From contig NZ_JAGFVL010000062.1 in NCBI RefSeq assembly GCF_017599345.1, positions 248,001 to 312,000 of the forward strand: a stretch of 64,000 nt of DNA, in the 5' to 3' direction. The notes under the pieces are model-generated. The model worked only from the letters and a program-made list of their open reading frames with translations. It made no database searches and was not told the DNA's origin. This stretch comes from Gracilibacillus suaedae. GTDB taxonomy: Bacteria > Bacillota > Bacilli > Bacillales > Amphibacillaceae. Within the stretch, counting starts at the first letter, position 1. Each line of letters starts with the position of its first letter. The position numbers and the translations under genes were made by a program. Below are positions 1 to 8,486 of this stretch, piece by piece.

Positions 1-267
1 TAATCTTCCAACCTGTCGGTTTGCAAGTTTGACATAGGATACGATTTTTTGTAAAAGGCCAATCAAAATTACAGCAATGATAGTAGGAAAATGATCAATG
101 TTTGGATCTGCAATATCTGCACCAACAACAGAGGCTAACGTAATGATTACAAGAAAATCAAATACGGGAAGCTCACCAATGGCCCTTTTTCCCATAAAGA
201 GAGTGACGATGAGTAGCAAAGGGAGAATGGTAAGCACTCTGCCAACGATAATCAGTAGATCAGACAT
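1..267 (-). CDS. DUF421 (YetF-type) membrane protein, N-terminal part
   Basis: Only the first 89 codons are in the window; the gene runs off the left edge. Read on the minus strand from an ATG at 267, the protein opens with one or two hydrophobic helices, then the block MGKRAIGELPVFDFL and a second block ending SVVGADIADP. This is the characteristic start of the DUF421/YetF family of Bacillus membrane proteins (YetF, YrbG, YdfR). GAGGTG at 275-280 serves as ribosome binding site. The family is membrane-bound with a cytoplasmic C-terminal domain, and its biochemical role is not settled. Assignment to the family is confident; function is not. Confidence 0.85.
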   Translation of the reverse strand, partial: MSDLLIIVGRVLTILPLLLIVTLFMGKRAIGELPVFDFLVIITLASVVGADIADPNIDHFPTIIAVILIGLLQKIVSYVKLANRQVGRL

Positions 268-339
268 ATACAAACACCTCAAATAAGTAAGATTTAAGGT
301 TATCTTTTCCAATATTTATCAATAAATACATGTTGTGGA

Positions 340-380
340 ATGTAAAAAAGAGTAAACACCAAATAAGTGTTTACTCTTTT
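340..380 (-). terminator. Terminator of the MerR-family gene
   Basis: A perfect 14-bp stem (346-359 with 367-380, arms starting AAAAGAGTAAAC) encloses a 7-nt loop. On the minus strand it is followed by a run of T, placing it 27 bp after the stop of the regulator gene at 407. Confidence 0.85.
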
Positions 381-406
381 AGATCGGATTTGATTGGATG
401 TTTAGC

Positions 407-1135
407 TTATTTTTGCTTATCTGCGAATTCTTTCATTGCTTCACTCATAAATTGAGCTAGCCCTTTACCAAATTGATCGATATTTTTGGTGAAACGTTCA
501 TCTTGAACATACATCAAGCCCAAACCTTCAAAAGCTTCAGGAGTATAGCTAGTGAAATGGTCATTTAAGAAATCATACCATTTCTTAATAGTTTGTTGTG
601 CTTCTTTTGAATGGGGGTCCTGATGGCGGATGTCCGCTAATTCTTTGTAGATCTGATTCATTTCATTTTGCAGTTCCTTCGTCATACTTTTTACTTGTTG
701 ATTTGCTTCATCTACCTTTTTATCTCCCCAGCGCTTTCTTGCTTCTTCTTCATAGGGATTATGGTTGAAATCAAAGCCTTGAAACTTTTCCTCTTGACTC
801 ATGTGGTAAACTCCTTTCTCATTTTGAATTGTTTTTTCAATGGTTTCGAGCATAGTGGTGATATTTTTTTGTTTATCCAATAACATATTTCGTTGGATCT
901 CTAGTGCTTCTAATCGGTTATAATGAGAACTAGACATGATCTCTTTGATTTTCTTTAAAGGAAAATCTAATGCTCGAAAAAATAAAATTTGTTGAAGGGT
1001 TGTCAGATCTTCATCGGAATAGATCCGATAGCCATTTTCCGCGGATTTAGCAGGTGATAATAGTCCGATTTCATCATAATGATGTAAGGTGCGCACACTT
1101 ACACCAGTTAAAGCAGCTACTTCTTTTACGTGCAT
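407..1135 (-). CDS. MerR-family regulator with TipAS-type effector domain
   Basis: A 242-residue regulator. Residues 1-70 are a MerR winged helix-turn-helix ([21 protein letters not shown], then GYRIY and DLTTLQQI). Residues 75-112 look like the dimerising antiparallel coiled coil. Residues about 120-240 match the TipAS drug-recognition domain of Mta/TipAL/SkgA proteins ([29 protein letters not shown]). The ATG at 1135 is preferred over the upstream in-frame GTG because AAAGGG lies about 9 nt before it. The promoter at 1157-1187 has the long spacer typical of MerR targets, implying autoregulation. Members usually activate multidrug efflux genes. The nearest pump (MFS, 3.5 kb) is not adjacent, so the target is unknown. 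Confidence 0.9.
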   Translation of the reverse strand: MHVKEVAALTGVSVRTLHHYDEIGLLSPAKSAENGYRIYSDEDLTTLQQILFFRALDFPLKKIKEIMSSSHYNRLEALEIQRNMLLDKQKNITTMLETIEKTIQNEKGVYHMSQEEKFQGFDFNHNPYEEEARKRWGDKKVDEANQQVKSMTKELQNEMNQIYKELADIRHQDPHSKEAQQTIKKWYDFLNDHFTSYTPEAFEGLGLMYVQDERFTKNIDQFGKGLAQFMSEAMKEFADKQK

Positions 1136-1156
1136 ACTGATCACCCTTTCAAGTAA

Positions 1157-1187
1157 AGCTTAAGCTATAACGTAACGTGAAGGTCAA
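1157..1187 (-). promoter_or_regulatory. MerR-type promoter with 19-bp spacer
   Basis: On the minus strand TTGACC (1182-1187) and TAAGCT (1157-1162) are separated by 19 bp, longer than the usual 17. The spacer and -35 carry the imperfect dyad ACCTTCACGTTACGT. Long-spacer promoters twisted by the regulator are the hallmark of MerR-family control, so this is the likely autoregulatory site. Confidence 0.7.
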
Positions 1188-1256
1188 GAGTTTTTTTGAA
1201 ACTTTTTGAGCATCTGTACGTATGAATGAATAAGAATAAAAATGGAGAGATGTGAC

Positions 1257-1973
1257 ATGAATCAATATGAACAACAAGCATACCAAGAGATGCTTGATTG
1301 GGAGCTAAACATCTTAAAGAAAAAAAGTACCTTTCAACAATTATCGAAAAAAGCCCAAAATAAAATCAACAGTTATATACCGGAGAAAGCGCATCAAATT
1401 ATGACAGAAGCAATTAAACACATGGTGCAAACAACATTAGTTGGTTCTGATTTTACCACAAGGAAGAACCCGGATGTTGGGCCATTGTTAGAGGATAAGG
1501 AAAAATTAATTCAGCAGAAACTAGAGAGCTACCGCAAAACCGCTATGATTGAAGGTGCCGGGACTGGAGCTGGTGGTATTTTTTTAGGTTTGGCTGATTT
1601 CCCGTTGTTATTATCGATTAAGATGAAATTTTTATTTGAAGTAGCAACTATTTATGGCCTTGATACATCGAATTATGAGGAAAGGTTGTTTATTTTACAT
1701 GTCTTTCAACTTGCTTTTTCCAATGATGATAAAAGGAGAGAGGTGTATCATCTCATTAAGCATTGGGAGGAAGAGAAAGATCGATTAACAGATATGGACT
1801 GGCGTATCTTTCAGCAAGAATACCGTGATTACATCGATCTCATTAAACTGTTGCAAATGGTCCCAGGCTTAGGAGCTGTTGTTGGAGCTTACGCCAATTA
1901 TAATCTTCTCGATCAATTAGGGCAAACCGCTAAAAATAGTTATCGGTTGAGATTACTGGATGAAGTGATTTAG
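1257..1973 (+). CDS. EcsC-family protein
   Basis: A 238-residue protein of the EcsC family (named after B. subtilis EcsC). Seen features: a charged N-terminal half (YEQQAYQEMLDWEL), a small-residue amphipathic stretch around residues 95-130 (GAGTGAGGIFLGLADFPLLL) that could insert in or lie on the membrane, and a C-terminal LGAVVGAYANYNLLDQLG block typical of the family. The start is the ATG at 1257, 7 nt after GGAGAG; an upstream in-frame ATG at 1242 lacks a site. It is divergent from the MerR gene with about 120 bp between them, so co-regulation is possible but not shown. The role of the family is poorly defined. Confidence 0.82.
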   Translation: MNQYEQQAYQEMLDWELNILKKKSTFQQLSKKAQNKINSYIPEKAHQIMTEAIKHMVQTTLVGSDFTTRKNPDVGPLLEDKEKLIQQKLESYRKTAMIEGAGTGAGGIFLGLADFPLLLSIKMKFLFEVATIYGLDTSNYEERLFILHVFQLAFSNDDKRREVYHLIKHWEEEKDRLTDMDWRIFQQEYRDYIDLIKLLQMVPGLGAVVGAYANYNLLDQLGQTAKNSYRLRLLDEVI

Positions 1974-2088
1974 AAGGTAGATAATTGTCCTCTCTTTTGG
2001 AAATTTTATATTTTTTTGCAGGAGTTTGTAGTATAACATCGAATAATATATATTGTGTAAAAAAATGATAAAAGAGAGGATTGATGTG

Positions 2089-2811
2089 ATGACTCAGAAC
2101 AATAAGCAAAACCAGTCTCAATTTTCTAAAAAGAGGGCAAGATCTGTTAAATTCCGGCATGATAAAACAATGTCCGAAGACCTTCGGGGAGAATTACTGA
2201 CAAACGTTTATTTAAAATTTGTTCAGTATACGTATCAACAATACTTAGGAGACCTCCTACCCGCCTTTGAAGAATTTGCCGATGACTGTTTTGCTCCTCC
2301 AAATAAACAGGAACCGATTGTAGAAAACCTGTTCTGGTGGCGCCTCGCTTACGAAGTGAAATTAAACCCTTCCTTTAATTGTTTCCAAGATTTTGTGAAT
2401 GAAAATAATAGTTACTTCGAAAGATTTCCAGTGTTAAAATCATGGTTTGAACATTGGCAACACGTTATTCCATCCTATTATTATATAGGTAACAAATTTG
2501 GCGCAAATGCCTTCGTTGCTGTCAATATTGAGACAGAAAAAACAGTAGAAATTTTCCTTCCAGTACCTACGATTCCAGCTCCAAAGCAAGGCTCCATCGT
2601 TGTTGCTACTTTGTTACCTTATTGCGATTCTTTATATTTTCCTATCGGTTTATTTTACGAATTTGATGGTAGAGCAAGAGTGGATATTGCTAGGCATCTA
2701 AGACTTTATCAGGAGCAATTGTCTGATGAAGACGATAAGTATGAAGTATTTGTCCGGATGTTTTCGTCTTTGCTTAAGGTAGAAGCAATTGCTGTGCATC
2801 ATAAGCTTTGA
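2089..2811 (+). CDS. Conserved hypothetical protein (240 aa)
   Basis: I do not recognise this protein. It is soluble-looking, with a basic N-terminus (KKRARSVKF, residues 12-20), an aromatic-rich middle (ENLFWWRLAYEVKLNPSFNCFQDF; LKSWFEHWQHVIPSYYYIG) and a C-terminal segment ending EAIAVHHKL. There is no signal peptide or membrane segment. The ATG at 2089 follows GAGAGGA by 8 nt and is chosen over the ATG at 2053, which has no site. Composition resembles neighbouring genes and the ORF is intact, so it is probably real. It stands alone between EcsC and a convergent DUF4395 gene. Confidence 0.65.
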   Translation: MTQNNKQNQSQFSKKRARSVKFRHDKTMSEDLRGELLTNVYLKFVQYTYQQYLGDLLPAFEEFADDCFAPPNKQEPIVENLFWWRLAYEVKLNPSFNCFQDFVNENNSYFERFPVLKSWFEHWQHVIPSYYYIGNKFGANAFVAVNIETEKTVEIFLPVPTIPAPKQGSIVVATLLPYCDSLYFPIGLFYEFDGRARVDIARHLRLYQEQLSDEDDKYEVFVRMFSSLLKVEAIAVHHKL

Positions 2812-2817
2812 GATATC

Positions 2818-3231
2818 TTATCCCTCTGATTTTCTCCTATGTCTCCACATCAAATAGCGGAAGCGGATGGTGCAGCCAATACAGTATCCTAAAAGCGCGA
2901 GTGCGGAAGCTATTACAACCATAATGCTGAATGTATACGCTAGCCAGTTGATTTGTAAGATGAAGAATAATATTAGCGACAAACCAATACAAACTGTAGC
3001 AATCCACTGATTAAAGATTTGTTGTCCTTTATCTTCGGGTGGATAGGAACTGGCTGGTTTCTTTAAAAAGTTTTTCCCTATTCGTATTATCGGATTGTTT
3101 TTGGTAATTAGGGTGATAACACCTATTAAGAAAGGTAGTAATAAGATGACTGGGTGAATAAATAATCCTAATAGAACAGTGATCAGTATAAATGCTTGAT
3201 TCATTTGGACAAGAGGTTTCGGGATAGACAT
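2818..3231 (-). CDS. DUF4395 membrane protein
   Basis: A 137-residue protein with about four transmembrane helices. It begins MSIPKPLVQMNQAFI and has the internal block FNQWIATVCIG, then a C-terminal GYCIGCTIRFRY with two cysteines. These are hallmarks of the DUF4395 family. The start at 3231 sits 6 nt after AGAAGGAGGG, a strong site; the longer reading frame upstream is unlikely. The two membrane-facing cysteines (GYCIGC) are conserved in the family, which is sometimes found near thioredoxin-like proteins; none is adjacent here. It converges on the preceding unknown gene with 6 bp between stops. Confidence 0.8.
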   Translation of the reverse strand: MSIPKPLVQMNQAFILITVLLGLFIHPVILLLPFLIGVITLITKNNPIIRIGKNFLKKPASSYPPEDKGQQIFNQWIATVCIGLSLILFFILQINWLAYTFSIMVVIASALALLGYCIGCTIRFRYLMWRHRRKSEG

Positions 3232-3293
3232 TTGAATCCCTCCTTCTGTATTATCCTCATTATACACTTAATCGGGATAAAGTTGAATAAACA

Positions 3294-3325
3294 AAAACAT
3301 GCTATCTTTTCAGATAACATGCTTT
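3294..3325 (-). terminator. Terminator for the MFS transporter transcript
   Basis: A hairpin with a 14-nt arm (3294-3307 with 3312-3325, two mismatches) and a 4-nt loop, followed on the minus strand by TTTTTG. It lies about 190 bp past the MFS stop codon, with a structured region between. Confidence 0.6.
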
Positions 3326-3344
3326 ACATGATAAAGGAATTGAT

Positions 3345-3512
3345 AAAATTTGACGTGTTGATGAAGATGAGTGTGATGAGCCGAATCCATGAAGTGCCTA
3401 GCAACTAGGCGACTTCACGAATCGTCCTTTATCCCTTTAGATAAAAGTTATCATCGGCATCGGCTCGTAAGCTCATCGTGATTCGTTTATCTCGTTGAAT
3501 TAGCTTTTCTTG
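3345..3512. repeat. Imperfect palindromic intergenic region
   Basis: The core hairpin TGAAGTGCCTAG / CTAGGCGACTTCA spans about 3389-3416 with a 3-nt loop. Further out, GATGAGC near 3375 pairs with GCTCATC near 3470, and GAATC near 3385 with GATTC near 3481. There is no open reading frame. It looks like a folded transcript or small repeat element; I see no other copy in the window. Confidence 0.45.
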
Positions 3513-4679
3513 TTATGCATGTCCTTCTAGAGCATTTGTACGACTGGTATATAGATAATAAATGCCTAGAGCAAGAACGGATAAAATGATTCCAGATACG
3601 TATGGCATAAAAATTGCAATGCCATACAACATTCCACCAAGTGGTGGTCCAACTATTCGCCCTAAAGAATCGAAGGACGATAATAGGCCAGTAACTTGCC
3701 CATAGCCAGATGTCGCTTTTTTTGTTAATAAGGAAGATACACTTGGGCGAATCAATCCATTTCCTAAGCCGAAAACTGTTAGGAATATTGCTGCGGTGAG
3801 GAAATCCTCTACAAACAAAATAAGAGTAAAACCGACAGCAGAACCTATGATGCCGATTTGAATAACCTTTCCTTCGCCCAACCTTTTCGTCATTTGACCA
3901 ACTAATCCGCCCTGGACAATAGCGCCTGCCAAACCCATAATCATAAAGATATAGCCAAGTTCCACAGTGCCAAGACCGGCGCGATCATATGCGAAGTAGG
4001 CAAATGTCGCTTCGAGCCCTGCTAGCGATACGGATACAAACCACTGCAAAATAAAAAGATTCGCATTTGGTGATTTGAATGCTTCTAATAAGGATGGACG
4101 CTTTTTCTCCTGGGAAGCGCCTTTTTCCGTTAATGATTCTTTTAACACTATCGCAACTAATAGAAAGGTAATCAAAGAAGATATCCCTGATAAGAAAAAC
4201 GGAGTTGCTAAGTTACTAGAGGAAAACACTCCTCCGATTGCAGGTCCGAAGATGAAACCAAGTCCTACAGCTGCACCAATAATTCCCATTCCTTTTCCAC
4301 GGTCTTCTTCACTTGTTATATCTGCCACATATGCTGTCACTGTCGGCATGTTGGCAGCGGATAATAAGCCACCAATAATACGGGCAGCAAATAACATCCA
4401 TAGTTGAGTTGCTAAGGCAAGTAGGAAAAAGGATAGTCCTAAACCGGCAATTCCAATCATTAATACAGGCTTTCGCCCAATTCTATCCGAAATTCTCCCC
4501 CACATCGGGGCAAATAAAAACTGCATGACAGAATAAGTTGCCATTAATAAACCTAATTCCAATGGTGATGCGCCAAGTTCTTCTGCATAGAAAGGCAAGA
4601 CAGGAATAATAATCCCAAACCCAACCATCACAAAAAACATGACGGCAAACAATATACCTAATACTTTTTTTGAATTCAA
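3513..4679 (-). CDS. MFS drug efflux transporter (NorA/TetA-like)
   Basis: A 388-residue major facilitator with about 12 transmembrane helices, of the DHA1 drug:H+ antiporter type. The first loop carries the motif-A sequence GRISDRIGRKPVL after helix 2. The motif-C-like segment around helix 5 reads GAAVGLGFIFGPAIGG. Overall it resembles NorA/Bmr/TetA-type exporters, so substrates are probably lipophilic drugs or metabolites (inference). The start is taken as a TTG at 4679 (reading MNSKKVLGIL), 8 nt after GGAG; an in-frame ATG at 4709 has no ribosome site. A palindromic repeat copy lies just upstream. Confidence 0.85.
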   Translation of the reverse strand: MNSKKVLGILFAVMFFVMVGFGIIIPVLPFYAEELGASPLELGLLMATYSVMQFLFAPMWGRISDRIGRKPVLMIGIAGLGLSFFLLALATQLWMLFAARIIGGLLSAANMPTVTAYVADITSEEDRGKGMGIIGAAVGLGFIFGPAIGGVFSSSNLATPFFLSGISSLITFLLVAIVLKESLTEKGASQEKKRPSLLEAFKSPNANLFILQWFVSVSLAGLEATFAYFAYDRAGLGTVELGYIFMIMGLAGAIVQGGLVGQMTKRLGEGKVIQIGIIGSAVGFTLILFVEDFLTAAIFLTVFGLGNGLIRPSVSSLLTKKATSGYGQVTGLLSSFDSLGRIVGPPLGGMLYGIAIFMPYVSGIILSVLALGIYYLYTSRTNALEGHA

Positions 4680-4727
4680 CAATCTCACTCCAAAAATGAA
4701 AGCCACCAATCATGATGTTTCACGATA

Positions 4728-4829
4728 TTTTATCACGGGGTTATACGTCTGTCATACCCCACCTCAAGTAACACAAGGAAAAGTTTAGGGGTAACAGAAA
4801 GCTAACAACCTGATCATAGTCTCACTTTA
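4728..4829. repeat. Palindromic intergenic repeat, copy a
   Basis: This copy opens TTTTATCACGGGG, has CGTCTGT at 4746-4752, the middle block CTCAAGTAACACAAGG, and ACAGAAAGCTAACAACC, ending CATAGTCTCACTTTA. The order of blocks matches copies at 38545 and 53691. The outer arms can pair, so it can fold into a long hairpin. Confidence 0.7.
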
Positions 4830-4836
4830 CATGTTT

Positions 4837-5544
4837 TTAATTTTTCCACTCGCTGGCAATCGCTAAAATGTCATCTGGTCTTTCCACGATGTAATCAGGC
4901 TTTATATCCTGTTGTGGTATTTTTCGTTTTCGATGGTTCATCCAAACGGTTTTCCATCCTACTCGTTTTGCACCAAAGATGTCATTTTCAAATGAATCGC
5001 CAATATACAGTGTTTTTTGTTTATTTAAATGTAGTTTTCTTTCAATATGTTCAAAGACTTCAATACTCGGTTTCGAGTGCCCGACATCTCCTGAGACAAA
5101 AATATGTTCAGCCGGAATCCAGTTGGTGAGTTGCAGTTGCTTGACTTTCATCATCTGGTGATTAAGCTCACCATTGGTTAAAACTGCTAACTGTTTATCT
5201 TGCTCGCACAATTGGTCCAACAGTTGTCTCATGGGCTCCAATAATTGTATGTTTCTCTGTTCCGCCAAATAAACTTCTTGAAACCGAACCGCTTGCTCAT
5301 AACTAAGCTTTATTCCAAAATCTGCACATGCTTTCGTAATGCGGTAGGTTTGTAATTCAAGTACAGTGATTTCACCGCTCATATATTGTTCAAAGACCTC
5401 ATCACTATACTCTCTACTGGCTTTATATAAAGGTCCGATTTCGGACTCTGTGAAAGATGTGCTTAATTGTTGATAAACAGCATTACGAAAAGACTGTAAC
5501 TGGTCGTATAATGTGTCATCAACATCAAAGATAATTGTCTGCAT
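4837..5544 (-). CDS. HAD-superfamily hydrolase
   Basis: A 235-residue haloacid-dehalogenase-type phosphatase. Motif I is DVDDT with the two catalytic aspartates D7 and D9. Motif II is the threonine of LAVLTNGE, motif III the lysine in GHSKPS, and motif IV YIGDSFENDIFGA. An alpha-helical cap lies between motifs I and II (subfamily IA). It resembles YjjG/phosphoglycolate-type phosphatases that act on small phosphometabolites or nucleotides. The substrate cannot be told from sequence. The ATG at 5544 follows TAGGA by about 8 nt. It stands alone on the minus strand, separated from the MFS gene by repeat copy a. Confidence 0.88.
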   Translation of the reverse strand: MQTIIFDVDDTLYDQLQSFRNAVYQQLSTSFTESEIGPLYKASREYSDEVFEQYMSGEITVLELQTYRITKACADFGIKLSYEQAVRFQEVYLAEQRNIQLLEPMRQLLDQLCEQDKQLAVLTNGELNHQMMKVKQLQLTNWIPAEHIFVSGDVGHSKPSIEVFEHIERKLHLNKQKTLYIGDSFENDIFGAKRVGWKTVWMNHRKRKIPQQDIKPDYIVERPDDILAIASEWKN

Positions 5545-5680
5545 GTTATCATTCCTAGCGTTTTTTCTCCTTAAGCCATTTTATCACACTTTTCAAATGG
5601 AATCTGTTACGATTTTCTTACTTATTTTTTTGTTAAGAGAATCTAGCGCAGTATTATTTTAAAATTTAAGAAAAATTTAA

Positions 5681-5709
5681 TTGAAAAATTGTGTGAATAT
5701 TGTTATAAT
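5681..5709 (+). promoter_or_regulatory. serC promoter
   Basis: TTGAAA at 5681-5686 and a perfect TATAAT at 5704-5709 with a 17-bp spacer. It directly precedes the structured leader of serC. Confidence 0.85.
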
Positions 5710-5723
5710 TTTCACAAAGTTAA

Positions 5724-5799
5724 AGGCTGCGTGTAACTGGCGAGGGTGCGGATCAACCGCAAGGGAGCACGTAGTATCGATAGCCGCTCGCCTGGGCAA
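5724..5799 (+). promoter_or_regulatory. Probable ZTP (pfl-motif) riboswitch
   Basis: The leader contains the two most conserved blocks of the pfl/ZTP aptamer in order. The first is AACTGGCG at 5735-5742; the family usually has GACTGGCG. It is followed by a small hairpin (GCGG/CCGC) and GGGAGC at 5763-5768. The second is CGCCTGGGCA at 5789-5798. Helix P1 pairs CTGCGTGT (5727-5734) with GCACGTAG (5767-5774), including G-U pairs. A terminator follows at once. ZTP riboswitches sense the folate-stress purine intermediate ZMP/ZTP and usually switch on one-carbon and purine genes. SerC feeds serine and hence one-carbon units, which fits. Assignment is by eye, without a covariance model. Confidence 0.82.
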
Positions 5800-5830
5800 A
5801 GGTAAGGATTTATTCCTTACCTCTTTCTAT
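5798..5830 (+). terminator. Riboswitch-controlled terminator in the serC leader
   Basis: The stem GGTAAGG (5801-5807) / CCTTACC (5815-5821) has flanking A-T pairs and is followed by TCTTTCTATTT. It begins immediately after the aptamer's last conserved nucleotides, the usual geometry of a transcriptional expression platform in which ligand binding prevents termination. Confidence 0.8.
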
Positions 5831-5858
5831 TTAATTTTAATTAGGAGTGTGGTTAAAG

Positions 5859-6938
5859 ATGAAACGAGTACACAATTTCTCAGCAGGGCCTTCCATGTTA
5901 CCATTAGAAGTTTTAGAAAAAGCACAAGCAGAATTACCAAATTACAAAGACTCCGGCATGTCTGTGATGGAATTAAGTCACCGATCCGGTCTTTTCACTG
6001 ATATTATTACTGAAGCAGAGAACCTTTTGCGTGAATTAATGTATATCCCTGACAATTACAAAGTACTGTTTGTCCAAGGCGGTGCTTCTCAGCAATTTGC
6101 TGCTGTTCCATTGAATTTAAAGAAAAATGGTAAGGCGGATTATGTAAATACTGGTTCTTGGTCTAAAAAAGCAATGAAAGAAGCGAAGAAATTTATTGAA
6201 GTAAACGAGATCGCCTCTTCTGAAGCAGAGAACTTCACTTATATTCCTAAAGTTAGTACAAGTATCATTGATCCAGAAGCGGATTATGTGCATATTACAA
6301 CAAATAATACCATTGAAGGTACAGCATTCCGCGAGATTCCTGACACTGGTAATGTACCATTAGTTGCTGATATGTCTTCTAATATTTTATCTGAAGAAAT
6401 AGATGTCTCTAAATTTGGCGTAATCTATGCTGGTGCACAAAAAAATATCGGTCCTGCTGGTTTGACTGTCGTAATCGTTCGTGATGATTTAATCGGAAAC
6501 GCTTCTGAACAGTGCCCAACCATGCTGGATTACCAGACACATAGTGAAAGTGATTCTCTTTATAATACACCACCAACTTACGGGGTATATATAGCAAAGC
6601 TTGTTTTTGAATGGTTAAAAGAATTAGGTGGATTACAAGAAATGCAGGCTCGTAATGAGAAAAAAGCAGGATTACTTTATGATTATATTGCCCAATCTGA
6701 TTTTTACCGTTCACCAGTAAAAGAAGATAGTCGTTCACTCATGAACATTCCTTTTGTCATTCCAGATCATGACTTAGATGCTGCATTTATTAAAGCAGCA
6801 CAAGCTGAGGGGCTAGAAACGTTAAAAGGCCACCGTTCTGTAGGTGGTATGCGTGCAAGTATTTATAATGCGATGCCTGTTGAAGGTGTAGAAGATTTAA
6901 TTGCATTTATGAAGAAATTTGAAAAAGAACATCAGTAA
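5859..6938 (+). CDS. serC: Phosphoserine aminotransferase
   Basis: A 359-residue PLP-dependent class V aminotransferase that converts 3-phosphohydroxypyruvate plus glutamate to O-phosphoserine in serine synthesis (also used in vitamin B6 synthesis in some bacteria). The N-terminus [15 protein letters not shown] is diagnostic. The PLP-binding lysine lies in [10 protein letters not shown] near residue 195, and [14 protein letters not shown] near the C-terminus is the substrate-binding segment. The ATG at 5859 follows TAGGAG. Length is normal for the family. It is a single-gene transcript: its own promoter, a ZTP-type leader and a terminator at 6941 bracket it. Neither serA nor serB is adjacent. 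Confidence 0.96.
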   Translation: MKRVHNFSAGPSMLPLEVLEKAQAELPNYKDSGMSVMELSHRSGLFTDIITEAENLLRELMYIPDNYKVLFVQGGASQQFAAVPLNLKKNGKADYVNTGSWSKKAMKEAKKFIEVNEIASSEAENFTYIPKVSTSIIDPEADYVHITTNNTIEGTAFREIPDTGNVPLVADMSSNILSEEIDVSKFGVIYAGAQKNIGPAGLTVVIVRDDLIGNASEQCPTMLDYQTHSESDSLYNTPPTYGVYIAKLVFEWLKELGGLQEMQARNEKKAGLLYDYIAQSDFYRSPVKEDSRSLMNIPFVIPDHDLDAAFIKAAQAEGLETLKGHRSVGGMRASIYNAMPVEGVEDLIAFMKKFEKEHQ

Positions 6939-6940
6939 GA

Positions 6941-6976
6941 GAAAAGGAAGTAGCGTTTTGCGCCTGCTTCCTTTTT
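6941..6976 (+). terminator. serC terminator
   Basis: The stem AAAGGAAGTAGC / GCCTGCTTCCTTT with a short loop ends in a T-run, starting 3 bp after the serC stop. Confidence 0.85.
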
Positions 6977-7037
6977 GAAATGAAAATAGTATACCTTCTC
7001 CATAGTGTTCCCAAGAAGATAGAAGGAGATCATAAGC

Positions 7038-7880
7038 ATGAATGAAAGAAGATATAGGCAATGTCCGCCTGATAAACGGTTATCAGCATTAATTTATGGC
7101 TACTGGTCACTGGAGTGCTCGTCCGAACAAGAGTGGGTATATGAAAAGATATTTCCTTTACAGTATCCAGAATTTATTGTTGCCTACAAGGGTCAGTACT
7201 TTGAGGTGGGCCATGATAAACTGAATGTGATGCCAAAATCTACACTTATACCCCTACAAGATCAGCCAAGGTATTTTTACCATACTGGAGATTTAGGTTT
7301 ATTTTCGATTGTGTTTAAACCGTCCGCTTTATCATTCATTCTAGAAACAAATTCTGATGATTTCATTAATAAAATCATACCGAGTAGAGATTGTGGAGAG
7401 AAGATTCATCGATTGTCGAATCAGTTATTGCAAGCTCGTTGTAATAATGAGCGTGTTCAATTAGCTGACCGGTTCTTCATGCATGAGAAAATGTCCAATG
7501 AACAAAGACATATAGTGATTGAAAGGATTATTCAACATTTGATATCTCGGAATGGGAATATACCTATAAGTCAGATTGCCAGTAAGTATAATTTATCCTT
7601 ATCTCAACTAGAAAGGCAGTTTAAAACCACTATTGGTTTTACGCCTAAACAATATAGTCGGCTTATTCGTTTCACACAAATACTTAATCATTATCAGTCT
7701 ATTCCAGAATGGGGACAATTGATAACAGACATTGGGTTTTATGATCAATCACATTTGATTCGAGAATTTAAAAGGTTTTCAGGCGTATCACCTAGAGCAT
7801 ACTATGATTCAAGCAAAGGGATTGTCGAGCAATCTATATTAAATGATGCTGATTTTATACAATACAATCATCACCGATGA
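7038..7880 (+). CDS. AraC-family transcriptional regulator
   Basis: A 280-residue regulator. The N-terminal 150 residues form a domain with PLQYPEFIVAYKGQYFEVG and FSIVFKPSALSFIL, seen in AraC proteins of the DUF6597 type. The C-terminal third (about 165-265) has two helix-turn-helices: PISQIASKYNLSLSQLERQFK, and DIGFYDQSHLIREFKRFSGVSPRAY. The ATG at 7038 follows AGAAGGAG. The next two genes run in the same direction with 42 bp and then an overlap, so the trio may be one unit, with the regulator controlling the membrane protein and the oxidoreductase. The inducer is unknown. Confidence 0.85.
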   Translation: MNERRYRQCPPDKRLSALIYGYWSLECSSEQEWVYEKIFPLQYPEFIVAYKGQYFEVGHDKLNVMPKSTLIPLQDQPRYFYHTGDLGLFSIVFKPSALSFILETNSDDFINKIIPSRDCGEKIHRLSNQLLQARCNNERVQLADRFFMHEKMSNEQRHIVIERIIQHLISRNGNIPISQIASKYNLSLSQLERQFKTTIGFTPKQYSRLIRFTQILNHYQSIPEWGQLITDIGFYDQSHLIREFKRFSGVSPRAYYDSSKGIVEQSILNDADFIQYNHHR

Positions 7881-7922
7881 ATGTATAGTTAAATTTATAA
7901 TAATTATACAGGAGATGGTTGT

Positions 7923-8486
7923 TTGAGCTTGTTAAAAAATGAATATAAGTTTTTCTTTGGAATGGAACCAAGGCAAGTGGACTTATGGATGATAAATATC
8001 TTCTCCCTGCTTATGGGTATTGTTTTAGCATTTTTCGTTCCTATTATCAGTGAACACACCAGCTTATTACAAAAAGTTATTATCATACTGCTTGCCTGGG
8101 ATGATCTGGGCGGAATTATGGCCAATCTAACTCGTTCGACCAATAACTATCATTTGTCAAACGCTCGAGTAAGACTGGTATTTTACTCGTTGCACATTTT
8201 ACAGCCGTTTATTATTTTTCTATCGTTTGATGTGAGTCTCTCTGTTTTCCTATATACTTGGTTATATCCAGTATTGTCATCTATATTAATTGTAGAATTT
8301 ATAAAAGAGGATTATAAAAAGGTATGGGCAGGCATCTTATGGGTGACCGGAATCATCACGTATATGTATGTGATTCAAGTACCCATTTATCTCATGTGGT
8401 TCGGCATTACGTTTTTTACCAAATTGATTTTATCCTACTCCATCAATTATTATCCTGTCCAAAGGAGTGGCGAAAGGAATGAATAA
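7923..8486 (+). CDS. Integral membrane protein of unknown function
   Basis: A 187-residue protein with about five transmembrane helices (roughly residues 25-45, 50-67, 83-105, 110-125 and 133-175). It has a charged N-terminus containing GMEPRQVDLW and a conserved-looking WDDLGG (residues 59-64) near the second helix. I do not recognise the family. The start is TTG at 7923, 8 nt after AGGAG; the absence of an upstream ATG in frame supports it. Its last codons overlap the next gene by 8 bp, which implies translational coupling with the NAD(P)-binding protein downstream. Confidence 0.7.
   Translation: MSLLKNEYKFFFGMEPRQVDLWMINIFSLLMGIVLAFFVPIISEHTSLLQKVIIILLAWDDLGGIMANLTRSTNNYHLSNARVRLVFYSLHILQPFIIFLSFDVSLSVFLYTWLYPVLSSILIVEFIKEDYKKVWAGILWVTGIITYMYVIQVPIYLMWFGITFFTKLILSYSINYYPVQRSGERNE

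Noticed and set aside
5724-5830. T-box or SAM-type leader for serC
   Set aside because: No T-box sequence (TGGnACCGCG) and no SAM-box blocks; the conserved blocks fit the pfl/ZTP pattern instead.
5681-6001. 106-codon plus-strand frame over the serC leader
   Set aside because: It spans the promoter, riboswitch and terminator, lacks a ribosome site and overlaps the certain serC start in another frame.
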